A stretch of DNA of 64,000 bases, from assembly GCA_902786615.1 (NCBI GenBank), contig CADADE010000009.1, forward strand, positions 4,078-68,077, written 5' to 3'. Within the stretch, counting starts at the first letter, position 1; the number at the start of each line of letters is the position of its first letter. The position numbers and the translations under genes are program-made. This stretch comes from Oscillospiraceae bacterium (GTDB taxonomy: Bacteria; Bacillota_A; Clostridia; Oscillospirales; Oscillospiraceae). Of this stretch, positions 7,977 to 15,903 are shown in pieces. The notes under the pieces are model-generated. The model did no database searches. It was not told where the DNA came from and was given only the letters and a program-made list of their open reading frames with translations.

Positions 7977-9059
7977 ATGAATATGAAACGCTACTTCAAG
8001 GATGCGCGCGCTGATCTGCTGACCTATGCCGGCATCATCATCGCCTTCCTCGTCATCTCTACCCTCAAAAGCAACGGCATGCTCAACCGCTCCCAGTCGG
8101 GTCTGCTGGTTCCCATCTGCTGCTACATCGTCATGGCCGTGTCCCTGAACCTCACTGTCGGCATCCTGGGCGACCTGTCCCTGGGCCACGCGGGCTTTAT
8201 GAGCGTCGGCGCGTTCAGCGGCGTCGTCACCGCCATGAGCCTTATGAACGTGATTCCCTCCGCTCCGGTGCGTCTCGCGCTGGCGATGGTTGTGGGCGCG
8301 CTGTGCGCCGCGATCGTGGGCTTTCTCGTCGGTATCCCGGTCCTGCGCCTTAACGGCGACTATCTTGCCATCGTGACGCTGGCCTTCGGCGAAATCATCA
8401 AGGAGCTCATCACCTGCCTCATCGTGGGCGTGGACTCTGCGGGTCTGCATGTGATCTTCAACGTCAACGGCAGCAAGACCGCCAATGACCTCACCCTGCT
8501 CGACGGCGGGCGCATCATCATCAAGGGCGCCCAGGGCGCGACGGGTACCAAAACCATCGCCACCTTTACAGCCGGCTTCATCCTCATCATGATCACCCTC
8601 GTGATCGTGCAGAACCTGATCCGCAGCCGCCACGGCCGCGCCATCATGGCCGTGCGCGACAACCGCATCGCGGCCGACTCCGTGGGCATCCCCGTGACCA
8701 AGTACAAGATGATGGCCTTCGTTACGAGCGCTTCCCTTGCGGGTGCCGCCGGCGCGCTCTTCGGCCTGAACTACTCGAACCTCGCCGCGGCGAAGTTTGA
8801 CTTCAACACCTCCATCCTCGTGCTGGTGTTCGTGGTGCTGGGCGGTCTCGGCAATATCTGGGGCTCCATCATCGCCACGGTCATTCTGTACATCCTGCCG
8901 GAGGCCCTGCGCGGCTTCTCCAACTACCGCATGCTGATCTACGCCATTGTCCTGATCATCGTCATGCTGACCACCAATAACCCCATCCTGAAAAACTATT
9001 TTGCATCTCTGCGCAGCCGGTTCGGCAAGAACGGCGAGAAGGAGGCGAGCGCATCATGA
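7977..9059 (+). CDS. livM: Branched-chain amino-acid ABC transporter permease LivM
   Basis: This 360-residue multi-pass membrane protein has LivM signatures: NLTVGILGDLSLGHAGFMSV near residue 58, the LNGDYLAIVTLAFGE coupling region, and GGLGNIWGSIIATVI in the second half. It has a loop of about 25 residues around 165-190 (NGSKTANDLTLLDGG) before the next helix. GAGGAGG precedes the ATG. The stop overlaps the livG start by 4 nt (9056-9059), so the two are translationally coupled. It pairs with LivH to form the translocation channel. Confidence 0.93.
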   Translation: MNMKRYFKDARADLLTYAGIIIAFLVISTLKSNGMLNRSQSGLLVPICCYIVMAVSLNLTVGILGDLSLGHAGFMSVGAFSGVVTAMSLMNVIPSAPVRLALAMVVGALCAAIVGFLVGIPVLRLNGDYLAIVTLAFGEIIKELITCLIVGVDSAGLHVIFNVNGSKTANDLTLLDGGRIIIKGAQGATGTKTIATFTAGFILIMITLVIVQNLIRSRHGRAIMAVRDNRIAADSVGIPVTKYKMMAFVTSASLAGAAGALFGLNYSNLAAAKFDFNTSILVLVFVVLGGLGNIWGSIIATVILYILPEALRGFSNYRMLIYAIVLIIVMLTTNNPILKNYFASLRSRFGKNGEKEASAS

Positions 9060-9927
9060 GTGACAACAAAAAGCGTCGTCCCGGTCTTGAGAGCGTCTCC
9101 CCGGTCGTGCCGGTCCAGACCACCTATTATGTGCCGCAGCGCGACGTGGACAAATCGCCCATTCTTCAGTGCATCAATCTGGGCATTTCCTTCGGCGGCC
9201 TGAAGGCGGTTGAGGACTTCAACCTCACCATAGGCCGCACGGAAATCGCGGGTCTGATCGGCCCGAACGGCGCCGGCAAGACCACGATCTTTAACCTGCT
9301 GACCAAGGTTTACCAGCCCACCCACGGCACCATCCTTCTGGACGGGCGCGACACCGCCAACATGACCACCGCCCAGGTCAACCGCGCCGGCATTGCCCGC
9401 ACCTTCCAGAACATCCGCCTTTTCCACAACCAGACCGTGGCGGACAACGTCCTCATCGGCCTGCACAACGAGATGGACTATGGCATGCTCGGCGGTATCC
9501 TGCGCTTGCCCGGCTACTGGCGGGCGGAGAAAATCGCCCGGAACCGCGCCATGGAGTACCTGGCTCTCTTCCACCTGGATCAGCACGCGGACGAGCTGGC
9601 AGGCTCTCTGCCCTACGGCGCGCAGCGCAGGCTCGAGATTGCCCGCGCCCTCGCCACAAACCCCTCGCTCCTGCTGCTCGACGAGCCTGCGGCGGGCATG
9701 AACCCCTCCGAGACGGCGGAGCTCATGGAGAACATCGTCAAGATCCGCGACACCTTCCACATCGCCATCCTGCTTATCGAGCATGATATGAGCCTTGTCA
9801 TGAATATCTGTGAGGGTATCGCGGTGCTGAACTTCGGTCGCCTGATCGCAAAGGGCAACGCCGACGCGATCCGCAACGATCCCACCGTGGTCGAGGCCTA
9901 TCTCGGCAGAAAGGGGGCCAAGGAATA

Positions 9928-9928
<1 letters not shown>
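9056..9928 (+). CDS. livG: Branched-chain amino-acid ABC transporter ATPase LivG
   Basis: This 290-residue ABC ATPase has Walker A GPNGAGKT (about residues 72-79), the LivG-type signature LPYGAQRRLEIARAL, and Walker B LLLLDEPAAG. An N-terminal extension of about 35 residues (KKRRPGLESVSPVVPVQTTY) comes before the usual start of the domain; its role is unknown. It overlaps livM by 4 nt, and its stop overlaps the livF ATG by 1 nt. It powers the LivHM channel together with LivF. Confidence 0.94.
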
Positions 9929-10629
<701 letters not shown>

Positions 10630-10649
10630 GAAATCAGAATTATACAACT

Positions 10650-10684
10650 GCAGGGAACGGCACGCACCGTTCCCTGCGTTTTTA
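10650..10684. terminator. Terminator between convergent livF and sigG
   Basis: A perfect 11-bp stem GCAGGGAACGG/CCGTTCCCTGC (10650-10660, 10667-10677) is followed by GTTTTTA on the plus strand. It abuts the sigG stop codon. Confidence 0.85.
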
Positions 10685-11458
10685 ATTCCCCAGCTCTTTT
10701 TTGATCCTTCGTATCGCGTTCTTTTCCAGCCGCGAGACCTGCGCCTGGGAGATGCCGACGCATTTGGCGACCTCCATCTGGGTGCGCCCGTCGTAAAAGC
10801 GCAGGGCGAGAATGCGTTTTTCCCGCTCGTCCAGGCGCTTGACCGCTTCCTCCAGCGCGATTTGCTCCAGCCAGTGCTCGTCGGTGTTGCGGTTGTCGCC
10901 GATCTGATCCATGACAGTTGCGGTCTCGCCGCCGTCGGAGTAGATGGGATCGTAGAGCGAGACCGGGTCCGTGATGGCCTCGAGCGCGAAGACCACCTCC
11001 TGCCGGGAAATACCGAGGCTTTTGGCGATCTGCTCGACGTCCGGCTCCCGCCCGGTCTCGGCGGTCAGCTTTTCCTTGGCCTGCAGTACCCGGTAAGCGG
11101 TGTCCCGCATGGAGCGCGAAACCCGCACGGCGCTGTGGTCCCGCAGAAAGCGCCGCAGCTCCCCGGCAATCATGGGAACGCCGTAGGTGGAAAACTGGAC
11201 ATTCTGGCTGAGATCAAAGCAGTCAACGGCCTTGATGAGGCCGATGCAGCCGACCTGGAAGAGATCGTCCATGCTCTCCCCACGCCCGGAAAATTTCTGG
11301 ATCACCGACAGCACCAGCCGGAGATTGCCCGCAATCAGCGCCTGGCGCGCCTCACGATCCCCGCCCCTGGCTTTTTCCAGCAGCGCGCGCGTCTCGGCGG
11401 CTTTCAGCACAGGCAGCCTGGCCGTGTTCACCCCACAGATCTCGACCTTTCCCTGCAT
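10682..11458 (-). CDS. sigG: Sporulation forespore sigma factor sigma-G
   Basis: This 258-residue sigma-70-family factor starts MQGKVEICGVNTARLPVLK, the N-terminus typical of sigma-G. It has region 2 NGNLRLVLSVIQKF-like sequence (here GNLRLVLSVIQKF), DLFQVGCIGLIKAVDCFD, VQFSTYGVPMIAGE, and region 4 ISQAQVSRLEKNAI. B. subtilis sigma-G is 260 residues. It directs late forespore transcription after engulfment. The ATG at 11458 is 11 nt after AAGGAG; GTG codons just upstream are too close to that site. The leader shows a sigma-G-type promoter and RNA structures that can cover the ribosome binding site and start. The usual upstream neighbours spoIIGA and sigE are absent here; mobile-element remnants occupy that side. 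Confidence 0.95.
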   Translation of the reverse strand: MQGKVEICGVNTARLPVLKAAETRALLEKARGGDREARQALIAGNLRLVLSVIQKFSGRGESMDDLFQVGCIGLIKAVDCFDLSQNVQFSTYGVPMIAGELRRFLRDHSAVRVSRSMRDTAYRVLQAKEKLTAETGREPDVEQIAKSLGISRQEVVFALEAITDPVSLYDPIYSDGGETATVMDQIGDNRNTDEHWLEQIALEEAVKRLDEREKRILALRFYDGRTQMEVAKCVGISQAQVSRLEKNAIRRIKKELGN

Positions 11459-11462
11459 GAAA

Positions 11463-11492
11463 AACACCACTCCTTTTTGAAAGAGTGGTGTT
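11463..11492 (-). promoter_or_regulatory. Leader hairpin that can hide the sigG ribosome binding site
   Basis: A perfect 10-bp inverted repeat AACACCACTC/GAGTGGTGTT (11463-11472, 11483-11492) lies 5 nt before the sigG ATG. In mRNA, the GAG of the AAGGAG site (11470-11475) would be base-paired. RNA started at the promoter at 11492-11521 would lack most of the 5' arm, while read-through RNA would carry the whole hairpin. Confidence 0.65.
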
Positions 11493-11521
11493 AGTATTTC
11501 CCGGCTTGGGAAATTTCATGC
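11492..11521 (-). promoter_or_regulatory. Candidate sigma-F/sigma-G promoter of sigG
   Basis: On the reverse strand GCATG (11517-11521), an 18-nt spacer and AATACTA (11492-11498) match the forespore pattern gMATR-N18-CATnnTA at all but one position. The predicted start is near 11485, about 27 nt before the ATG. This fits positive autoregulation. Confidence 0.6.
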
Positions 11522-11545
11522 AGAGGGAAAGGCTCGTTCCTCAAA

Positions 11546-11899
11546 GTGAAAAAGCACAAATACGGAACACAACCAGGAAACGCTTCTTTGATTCAAGAAC
11601 CAAAATACTATGGAATTATCATTGCTTGGCGGATTGAATTAGGCCGCAATGAGCTGATGTTTCCCCTAACCACAAGGGCCATACAGAAACAACTTGCCCT
11701 TGTATGCGACCATGAGAGTATCAGCACCCACAGCTTTCGGAAATGGTATGCCACAGAGATATACAAGACGAACGGCTATGACATTGCCCTTGTCCAGCGG
11801 CTCTTGCAGCATAGCTCCGCAAGCGTAACGCAAAGGTGCATCGGGATTGAACCGCATAGGATAGAAAGGACGATTGAAGGACACGCGGAATTGATATAG
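11546..11899 (+). pseudogene. Tyrosine recombinase (integrase) C-terminal remnant, catalytic Tyr replaced by Cys
   Basis: The readable frame of 117 codons carries only the C-terminal catalytic part of a phage/ICE-type integrase. THSFRKWYATEIY is the HxxR box, LLQHSSASVTQ has the second histidine, and the active-site box reads TQRCIGIEP where the family has TQRYIGIEP. So the nucleophile tyrosine is a cysteine, and the first catalytic arginine and the N-terminal domains are missing. No ribosome binding site precedes it. It is AT-richer than its neighbours. It is most likely a decayed mobile-element remnant next to sigG. A related fragment with intact Tyr is found at 20191-20340. Confidence 0.75.
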
Positions 11900-12096
11900 G
11901 TCGAGAAGTCTTATTCGCAGCTACCGCAGTTTCACTTTGATTCTGTGTCTGGTCTTTTCTGCTTCACGGATTAAGGCTTTTAATAAAAGGATCACAGCAA
12001 ACATTATAATTCATGCAGCCTTGCTTTCGCTTTTCATGTGGGAAGCAGCCCATAACTATTGAGACAAGCCGGTTCTCTCCAACCCGTCCTTAACGT

Positions 12097-14169
12097 TCAG
12101 CGAATAATTGTGACACCTTCATCACAATATATGTTATCGTCTGTAAGCGCGGGGCAGTTGGAGACAGTAACACTTGTTAACTGGTTCTCGTAACAGCTCA
12201 GATATGTCAGTGCAGGACAATACGAGACAGTCAGGCTTCCCATATCGTTACCAGAGCAAATGATATCTGACAAAGAGGGAAGTTCTGAAATAGCAAGTGC
12301 AGACAACTGGTTATTACGGCAATCTATGCTTTTCAACGACGGACAATTGATGACTTTAAGTTTGCTTAACAGATTATCGCCACAATATAGTAATCGAAGA
12401 GAAGCATAGTCAGTTAGATCGAGACTCGTCAGCTGATTATTATCGACACTTAACGAATCCAGATATGCGGCGCAGTTTATTCTGAGACTTGTCAACTGAT
12501 TATCACCGCACCACAGAGATTTCATCACGGTGCAGTTAGAAAGATCAAGACTCGCCAACTGGTTGTTGTAACAGATAAGCTCAGTCAATGCGGTGCATAC
12601 GGATACATCAAGGCTTGATAGCCGATTGTAGCCGCAGCTGAGATCACCCAGAGAAACACAATCAGAGACGTCGAGGCTCTGCAACTGGTTATCATAGCAG
12701 TTGAGCTGCCACAGTGAAGTGCAACCGGATACATCGAGGCTTTGCAGTTGATTACTAGAACAGATGAGAAACAGCAGCGCCGAGCACCTGGAGACGTTGA
12801 GGCTTGTAAGTTGGTTATTCTCACATATTACATATTGCAACGCAGTGTTATTGCTCAGATCAAGCTCCTCAATCATTTGGTTGATGCAGTACAGGATATT
12901 CAGCCCAGTGAAATACTCGATACCCTTGAGCGAGGTTACGGGGGTATCTTGATTGTCAAACCCAATACCCCTTATCAAAGCAATCTCCCTTCCGCTCAAA
13001 AAGGAATTGCCGTCGGTATCATAATTCGTAGACACATAACTGCGGAATATCGTGTCTGGGAAGGTGGTTTCGTTGATTGGAACACCATCAGGAAAACGGA
13101 TTTCGACGTTTTGATCAACAGTCAGTGTGTAATGAGTATCTTCCTCTCCCTGAATTACTTTTTCACTGGTATACACGTCAAAAATATGCCCCTTGTAGGT
13201 TTTCTCTGCCTTCGTGCCGTTTATGACCAAATCCATAATATCCGGCGAACGGGAAATATTCAATGTGGTAAAGGGGTTATCCCGTACATCCAGATAGACC
13301 AGCTTGGAGTTTTGACTAATATCCAGGCTTGTCAGGTTATTCGACCAAAGATGGATCCGATAAAGGTTTGGATTATTACTGAGATTGATTTCCTCGAGCT
13401 GATTGTCCCCGCAACCGAACACCTTCAGATTGTGCAGACCGCTGACGTCAAGGCTTGTCAGCTGATTGGACATAGCGCCGAAATTCCACAGATTCTCCTT
13501 TGTCCCGAGCAGAAGGGAAGTCAGCTGATTATAGTCGCAGTTAAAGGTGGTTATGGCTGTGTTTTTTCTTAAGTCCAGACTGGTCAATTGATTTCTGCGA
13601 CAGTCAAGATATTTCAGTTTTGTGTTGGTACTGACATCCAAATCAGTTAATTGGTTGTATCTGCAAAACAGAGTTTCGAGATTGCTGAACAGCTCGATGC
13701 CCCGTAGAGAAACAATAAGGCCGAGCTCTTCCTCCGAGCCAGAGCAGTCAATTATTGTTACCGCAGATATTTCTTCGTCGCTGATAAAGGCGTTTTTGTC
13801 TGTATCAAAATGATGATAGACATAAGCGCGGAAATATGTGTCAGGAAACCTATCATCATTGCAGATGATGTTGGCAAGGGCCTCGTTGCCATCACCAATG
13901 TTGACTTTATGCCATTGTTCCGGCGTGCCGTTGTAAAAGACAAAGGTCAGGTTGTCGCAACCGGAAAATGCCCTGTCGCCTATGTGCGTCACACTCGCCG
14001 GGATTGTCACGCTTGTCATGCTTGCGCAGTTCAAAAAGGCTTCGTCCTGAATGACTGTTGTATTTTCCGGAAGCGTAATACTCTCGCCATCGGCAAAAAC
14101 GGCGGGGGTGAGGCAAACGCAGAGAACGAGGCAGAATAATAGTGTGTATATACGTAGCGCGGACTTCAT
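12097..14169 (-). CDS. Secreted leucine-rich-repeat protein with duplicated EF-hand/LRR modules
   Basis: This 690-residue protein has a signal peptide (about residues 1-26). A BspA-type LRR segment (30-95) with TSVTIPASVTHIGDRAFSGC comes next. Two copies of a module follow: FPDT-x-FR, an EF-hand-like loop (FDTDKNAFISDEEI; second copy YDTDGNSFLSGREI), then many 21-22-residue repeats of the type L-x-C-x-x-NQLTSLDVS. The modules begin near residues 107 and 370. There is no LPXTG or C-terminal anchor. GGAGG lies 7 nt before the ATG. It is clearly AT-richer than the chromosomal core and sits among mobile-element remnants, suggesting acquisition. Such proteins usually bind host or bacterial surfaces; the ligand is unknown. 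Confidence 0.85.
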   Translation of the reverse strand: MKSALRIYTLLFCLVLCVCLTPAVFADGESITLPENTTVIQDEAFLNCASMTSVTIPASVTHIGDRAFSGCDNLTFVFYNGTPEQWHKVNIGDGNEALANIICNDDRFPDTYFRAYVYHHFDTDKNAFISDEEISAVTIIDCSGSEEELGLIVSLRGIELFSNLETLFCRYNQLTDLDVSTNTKLKYLDCRRNQLTSLDLRKNTAITTFNCDYNQLTSLLLGTKENLWNFGAMSNQLTSLDVSGLHNLKVFGCGDNQLEEINLSNNPNLYRIHLWSNNLTSLDISQNSKLVYLDVRDNPFTTLNISRSPDIMDLVINGTKAEKTYKGHIFDVYTSEKVIQGEEDTHYTLTVDQNVEIRFPDGVPINETTFPDTIFRSYVSTNYDTDGNSFLSGREIALIRGIGFDNQDTPVTSLKGIEYFTGLNILYCINQMIEELDLSNNTALQYVICENNQLTSLNVSRCSALLFLICSSNQLQSLDVSGCTSLWQLNCYDNQLQSLDVSDCVSLGDLSCGYNRLSSLDVSVCTALTELICYNNQLASLDLSNCTVMKSLWCGDNQLTSLRINCAAYLDSLSVDNNQLTSLDLTDYASLRLLYCGDNLLSKLKVINCPSLKSIDCRNNQLSALAISELPSLSDIICSGNDMGSLTVSYCPALTYLSCYENQLTSVTVSNCPALTDDNIYCDEGVTIIR

Positions 14170-14342
14170 GTGCTTACCTCCGTTTATTCATAAATCTGTT
14201 GTGACTATAATAACTGAGAGATCCAAACAGAACTGTGCGCAAAAAACAAAGCGCAGACTTTTCTTGATATGTTATTTATTTTATCATACCCTTTCAGTGC
14301 CCGCAATTCTCAAATTGTCCTGAAATACAGCTTTCTTTCTGT

Positions 14343-14425
14343 TGAAAGTGCACTTTCATTTTGCTTTGCGAAGCTCCCAAAGGTTTTTCTTCCCAATTAA
14401 GAAAAGTATGGAAAACCTTTGGGAG
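14343..14425 (+). promoter_or_regulatory. Palindrome and hairpin upstream of the WYL-type remnant
   Basis: TGAAAGTGCACTTTCA (14343-14358) is a perfect 16-bp palindrome, suited to a dimeric repressor. A perfect 14-bp inverted repeat CTCCCAAAGGTTTT/AAAACCTTTGGGAG (14374-14387, 14412-14425) follows, with a 24-nt loop. Both lie in the 298-nt gap between the LRR gene and the remnant at 14468; nothing else is visible there. Confidence 0.5.
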
Positions 14426-14467
14426 ATTTGCTGTTATGGAAAAAACACGAACCAGGAGGGCGCAGCA

Positions 14468-14755
14468 ATGGCGGAGAAGGATGAATCACAGGCTGTGAGC
14501 GGTGGCGCGGGATATAAGCGGAAAGGGCAGAAATACAAGTCTCTTCTGGTGTGGCAGGTCCTTTTGAAGCGGACAGATGAAGAGCATCCACTTTCCGTTG
14601 ATGATATACAGGACCATTTGCGCATGTACGGCGTGGAGACGAGCATCGCTCCATCTATCTACCGTGACATTAAGGACCTGAAAGCCCTGCTTGAAACAAA
14701 TTACAACGCAGACATATAGGATCGTGAACGCTCGTGTTACGAAATCGGCTACACC
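14468..14755 (+). pseudogene. N-terminal remnant of a WYL-type helix-turn-helix regulator
   Basis: An ATG after GGAGG encodes 83 residues ending in a TAG at 14717-14719. The part KYKSLLVWQVLLKRTDEEHP and the following VDDIQDHLRMYGVE and SIYRDIKDLKALLE match the winged-HTH start of WYL-domain regulators. The same frame continues past the stop as DRERSCYEIGYTRKQ, where intact relatives read on, and then the similarity ends near 14755. So the gene has an in-frame stop and has lost its WYL domain. A truncated DNA-binding protein might still be made. It abuts, tail to tail, the ParM-like remnant on the other strand. Confidence 0.65.
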
Positions 14756-14865
14756 CGTAAGCAGCAGACTGTCACGCCGGTCTTGAAGATGGCGTGTGCG
14801 GTTTTGTTGTTGCCGTAACCATGGTCGAGGGCGATGATTACGGGCTTGGTGTTGGTTTAATTCAT
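14749..14865 (-). pseudogene. N-terminal remnant of a ParM/StbA-like plasmid-segregation ATPase
   Basis: On the reverse strand an ATG at 14865, 9 nt after AAGGAG, is followed after one codon by a stop. The frame then continues as TKPVIIALDHGYGNNKTAHA and IFKTGVTV, and ends at 14749. This resembles the N-terminal phosphate-1 region (D-x-G-x-G-N-x-K) of actin-like ParM proteins carried by plasmids and integrative elements. Only about 35 residues remain. Its break coincides with that of the facing WYL-type remnant, so a single deletion probably joined them. Confidence 0.55.
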
Positions 14866-14907
14866 TTTTGTTTTCTCCTTTCTTCGATTTGAGTAGCTGT
14901 AAAGCAT

Positions 14908-14948
14908 AAGCCGCCGGGCACACGATCAACTCGTGCATCCGGCGGCTT
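14908..14948. terminator. Long hairpin in the gap before the toxin-antitoxin locus
   Basis: AAGCCGCCGG/CCGGCGGCTT arms (14908-14917, 14939-14948) enclose a second stem CACGA/TCGTG. It has no clear T-run, so its role as a terminator is uncertain. The rest of the 14866-15041 stretch is AT-rich and I see no gene in it. Confidence 0.4.
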
Positions 14949-15041
14949 GTCTTACACCACGCTGTTTTAATTTCTTGAGGTTTTACCCTCCTATTATTTA
15001 TTATACGGACGCAAATGCAAATTTACATTTGGGGGCAAATA

Positions 15042-15071
15042 GCCCCGAAGCTATTGATAAAGCTTCGGGGC
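15042..15071 (-). terminator. Terminator of the toxin-antitoxin operon
   Basis: A perfect 11-bp stem GCCCCGAAGCT/AGCTTCGGGGC (15042-15052, 15061-15071) with an 8-nt loop lies 5 nt after the toxin stop codon. On the reverse strand it is followed by TATTTG. Confidence 0.7.
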
Positions 15072-15076
15072 GATGG

Positions 15077-15403
15077 TCACTTTGTCAAATTAGCAATTCT
15101 GCGCTCAGCTTCACGGTAAACGGCATCGTCATCACGGATGGAAATGACAATTACCTTCATGACATTTCCTTCCCGTACAAGACCATACACAACACGATAA
15201 CCCAGATCGCGCAGTTTGATTTTATAATAGCCGCTGAGATTGGCAGCCGCATGATTGCCGAGAGGTTTTCCAATACCATCCGGCGGCGGCAAGGGACGCT
15301 GTGCGGTCTTTTCTATCGCTTTGAGGATGATCCGACGATTATAGGCATCAAGCTTCTGCAAATCCCGTTGGGCTTCTTTGATGTATTCGATTTTCCAGCT
15401 CAT
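15077..15403 (-). CDS. RelE/ParE-superfamily toxin
   Basis: This 108-residue basic protein (MSWKIEYIKEAQRDLQKLDA at the start; YYKIKLRDLGYRVVYGL near residue 60; MKVIVISIRDDDAVYREAERR at the end) has the RelE/ParE toxin fold pattern. Family members cleave ribosome-bound mRNA or poison gyrase; which of these applies cannot be read here. The start overlaps the antitoxin stop by 4 nt, the classical antitoxin-first arrangement. It sits at the end of the remnant-rich accessory region, consistent with a stabilising module left by a mobile element. Confidence 0.88.
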   Translation of the reverse strand: MSWKIEYIKEAQRDLQKLDAYNRRIILKAIEKTAQRPLPPPDGIGKPLGNHAAANLSGYYKIKLRDLGYRVVYGLVREGNVMKVIVISIRDDDAVYREAERRIANLTK

Positions 15404-15729
15404 TCCTCGATCTCCACATCAATGGCGTCCAGTTCATCCTGGGTAATGCCGAGGCTTTGCATCATTTCCTCATGGCTCAAATTCTGCGTATCGTCGTTCA
15501 TAGCCATGCGCTGTTCCGCCTCAGCCAGCAGGAGCGAATCGGAGAGCATTTCGATCATGGACTCGTACTGCTCCGGTGAGAGCAGAACACAGGCCGGACG
15601 ATTGTTCTTCATCACGATCTTGGGGCCGCCCATCTGCACCTCATCAAATATTTTGTTGGCTTCACCCTTATTGAAACGGGTAATGGGTACAATTTTCTTC
15701 ATCATTCCCAACGTAGAAAGCTGATCCAT
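15400..15729 (-). CDS. Phd/YefM-family antitoxin
   Basis: This 109-residue protein begins with a Phd/YefM DNA-binding segment (KKIVPITRFNKGEANKIFDE), then PKIVMKNNRPACVLLSPEQYE, and an acidic C-terminal tail ending ELDAIDVEIEE, which should wrap the toxin. AAGGAGG precedes the ATG by 7 nt. It is the first gene of a two-gene operon. The promoter and AT-rich repeats upstream are expected to be repressed by the antitoxin-toxin complex. Confidence 0.88.
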   Translation of the reverse strand: MDQLSTLGMMKKIVPITRFNKGEANKIFDEVQMGGPKIVMKNNRPACVLLSPEQYESMIEMLSDSLLLAEAEQRMAMNDDTQNLSHEEMMQSLGITQDELDAIDVEIEE

Positions 15730-15761
15730 TGCGAGCCCTCCTTCACATTGTTCTCACTAAT

Positions 15762-15789
15762 ATTATATGCAATAGCAAAATCATGTCAA
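15762..15789 (-). promoter_or_regulatory. Toxin-antitoxin promoter
   Basis: On the reverse strand TTGACA (15784-15789), 16 nt and TATAAT (15762-15767) lie about 33 nt before the antitoxin start. AT-rich repeats of the type TATATTT (15790-15835) just upstream are candidate autoregulatory sites. Confidence 0.7.
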
Positions 15790-15864
15790 GAATATATTTG
15801 TAAATTTCACGATATATTTATAGATATAATGTGTGGCTGCTAACAAAAACTCGAAGCGCAAAGC

Positions 15865-15897
15865 AGGGCCTCCTCACCTGCGCGATGAGGAGGCCCT
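15865..15897 (-). terminator. Terminator after the EFR1 gene
   Basis: A perfect 12-bp stem AGGGCCTCCTCA/TGAGGAGGCCCT with a 9-nt loop lies just beyond the EFR1 stop. The following reverse-strand sequence is only moderately T-rich. Confidence 0.6.
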
Positions 15898-15903
15898 TTA
15901 ATG

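Larger units (their letters stand above)
11446..11532. repeat. Inverted duplication around the sigG start codon
   Basis: The first codons of sigG (11446-11462) recur inverted as TTTCATGCAGAGGGAAAGG at 11514-11532, matching over 17 bp apart from a 2-nt bulge. Two smaller hairpins (11463-11492 and 11496-11514) fill the space between. A long leader RNA could therefore pair with the start codon itself. Confidence 0.7.

Noticed and set aside
7068..8633. A 521-codon open frame on the minus strand
   Set aside because: It lies opposite livH and livM, and its Asp/His/Gly-rich product is typical of the complement of hydrophobic codons.
12742..13572. A 276-codon plus-strand frame opposite the LRR gene
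   Set aside because: It is a product of the regular repeat structure on the other strand and has no ribosome binding site.
14486..14938. A 150-codon minus-strand frame over the two gene stumps
   Set aside because: It runs through the ParM-like remnant in a different frame and is antisense to the WYL remnant; no family pattern.
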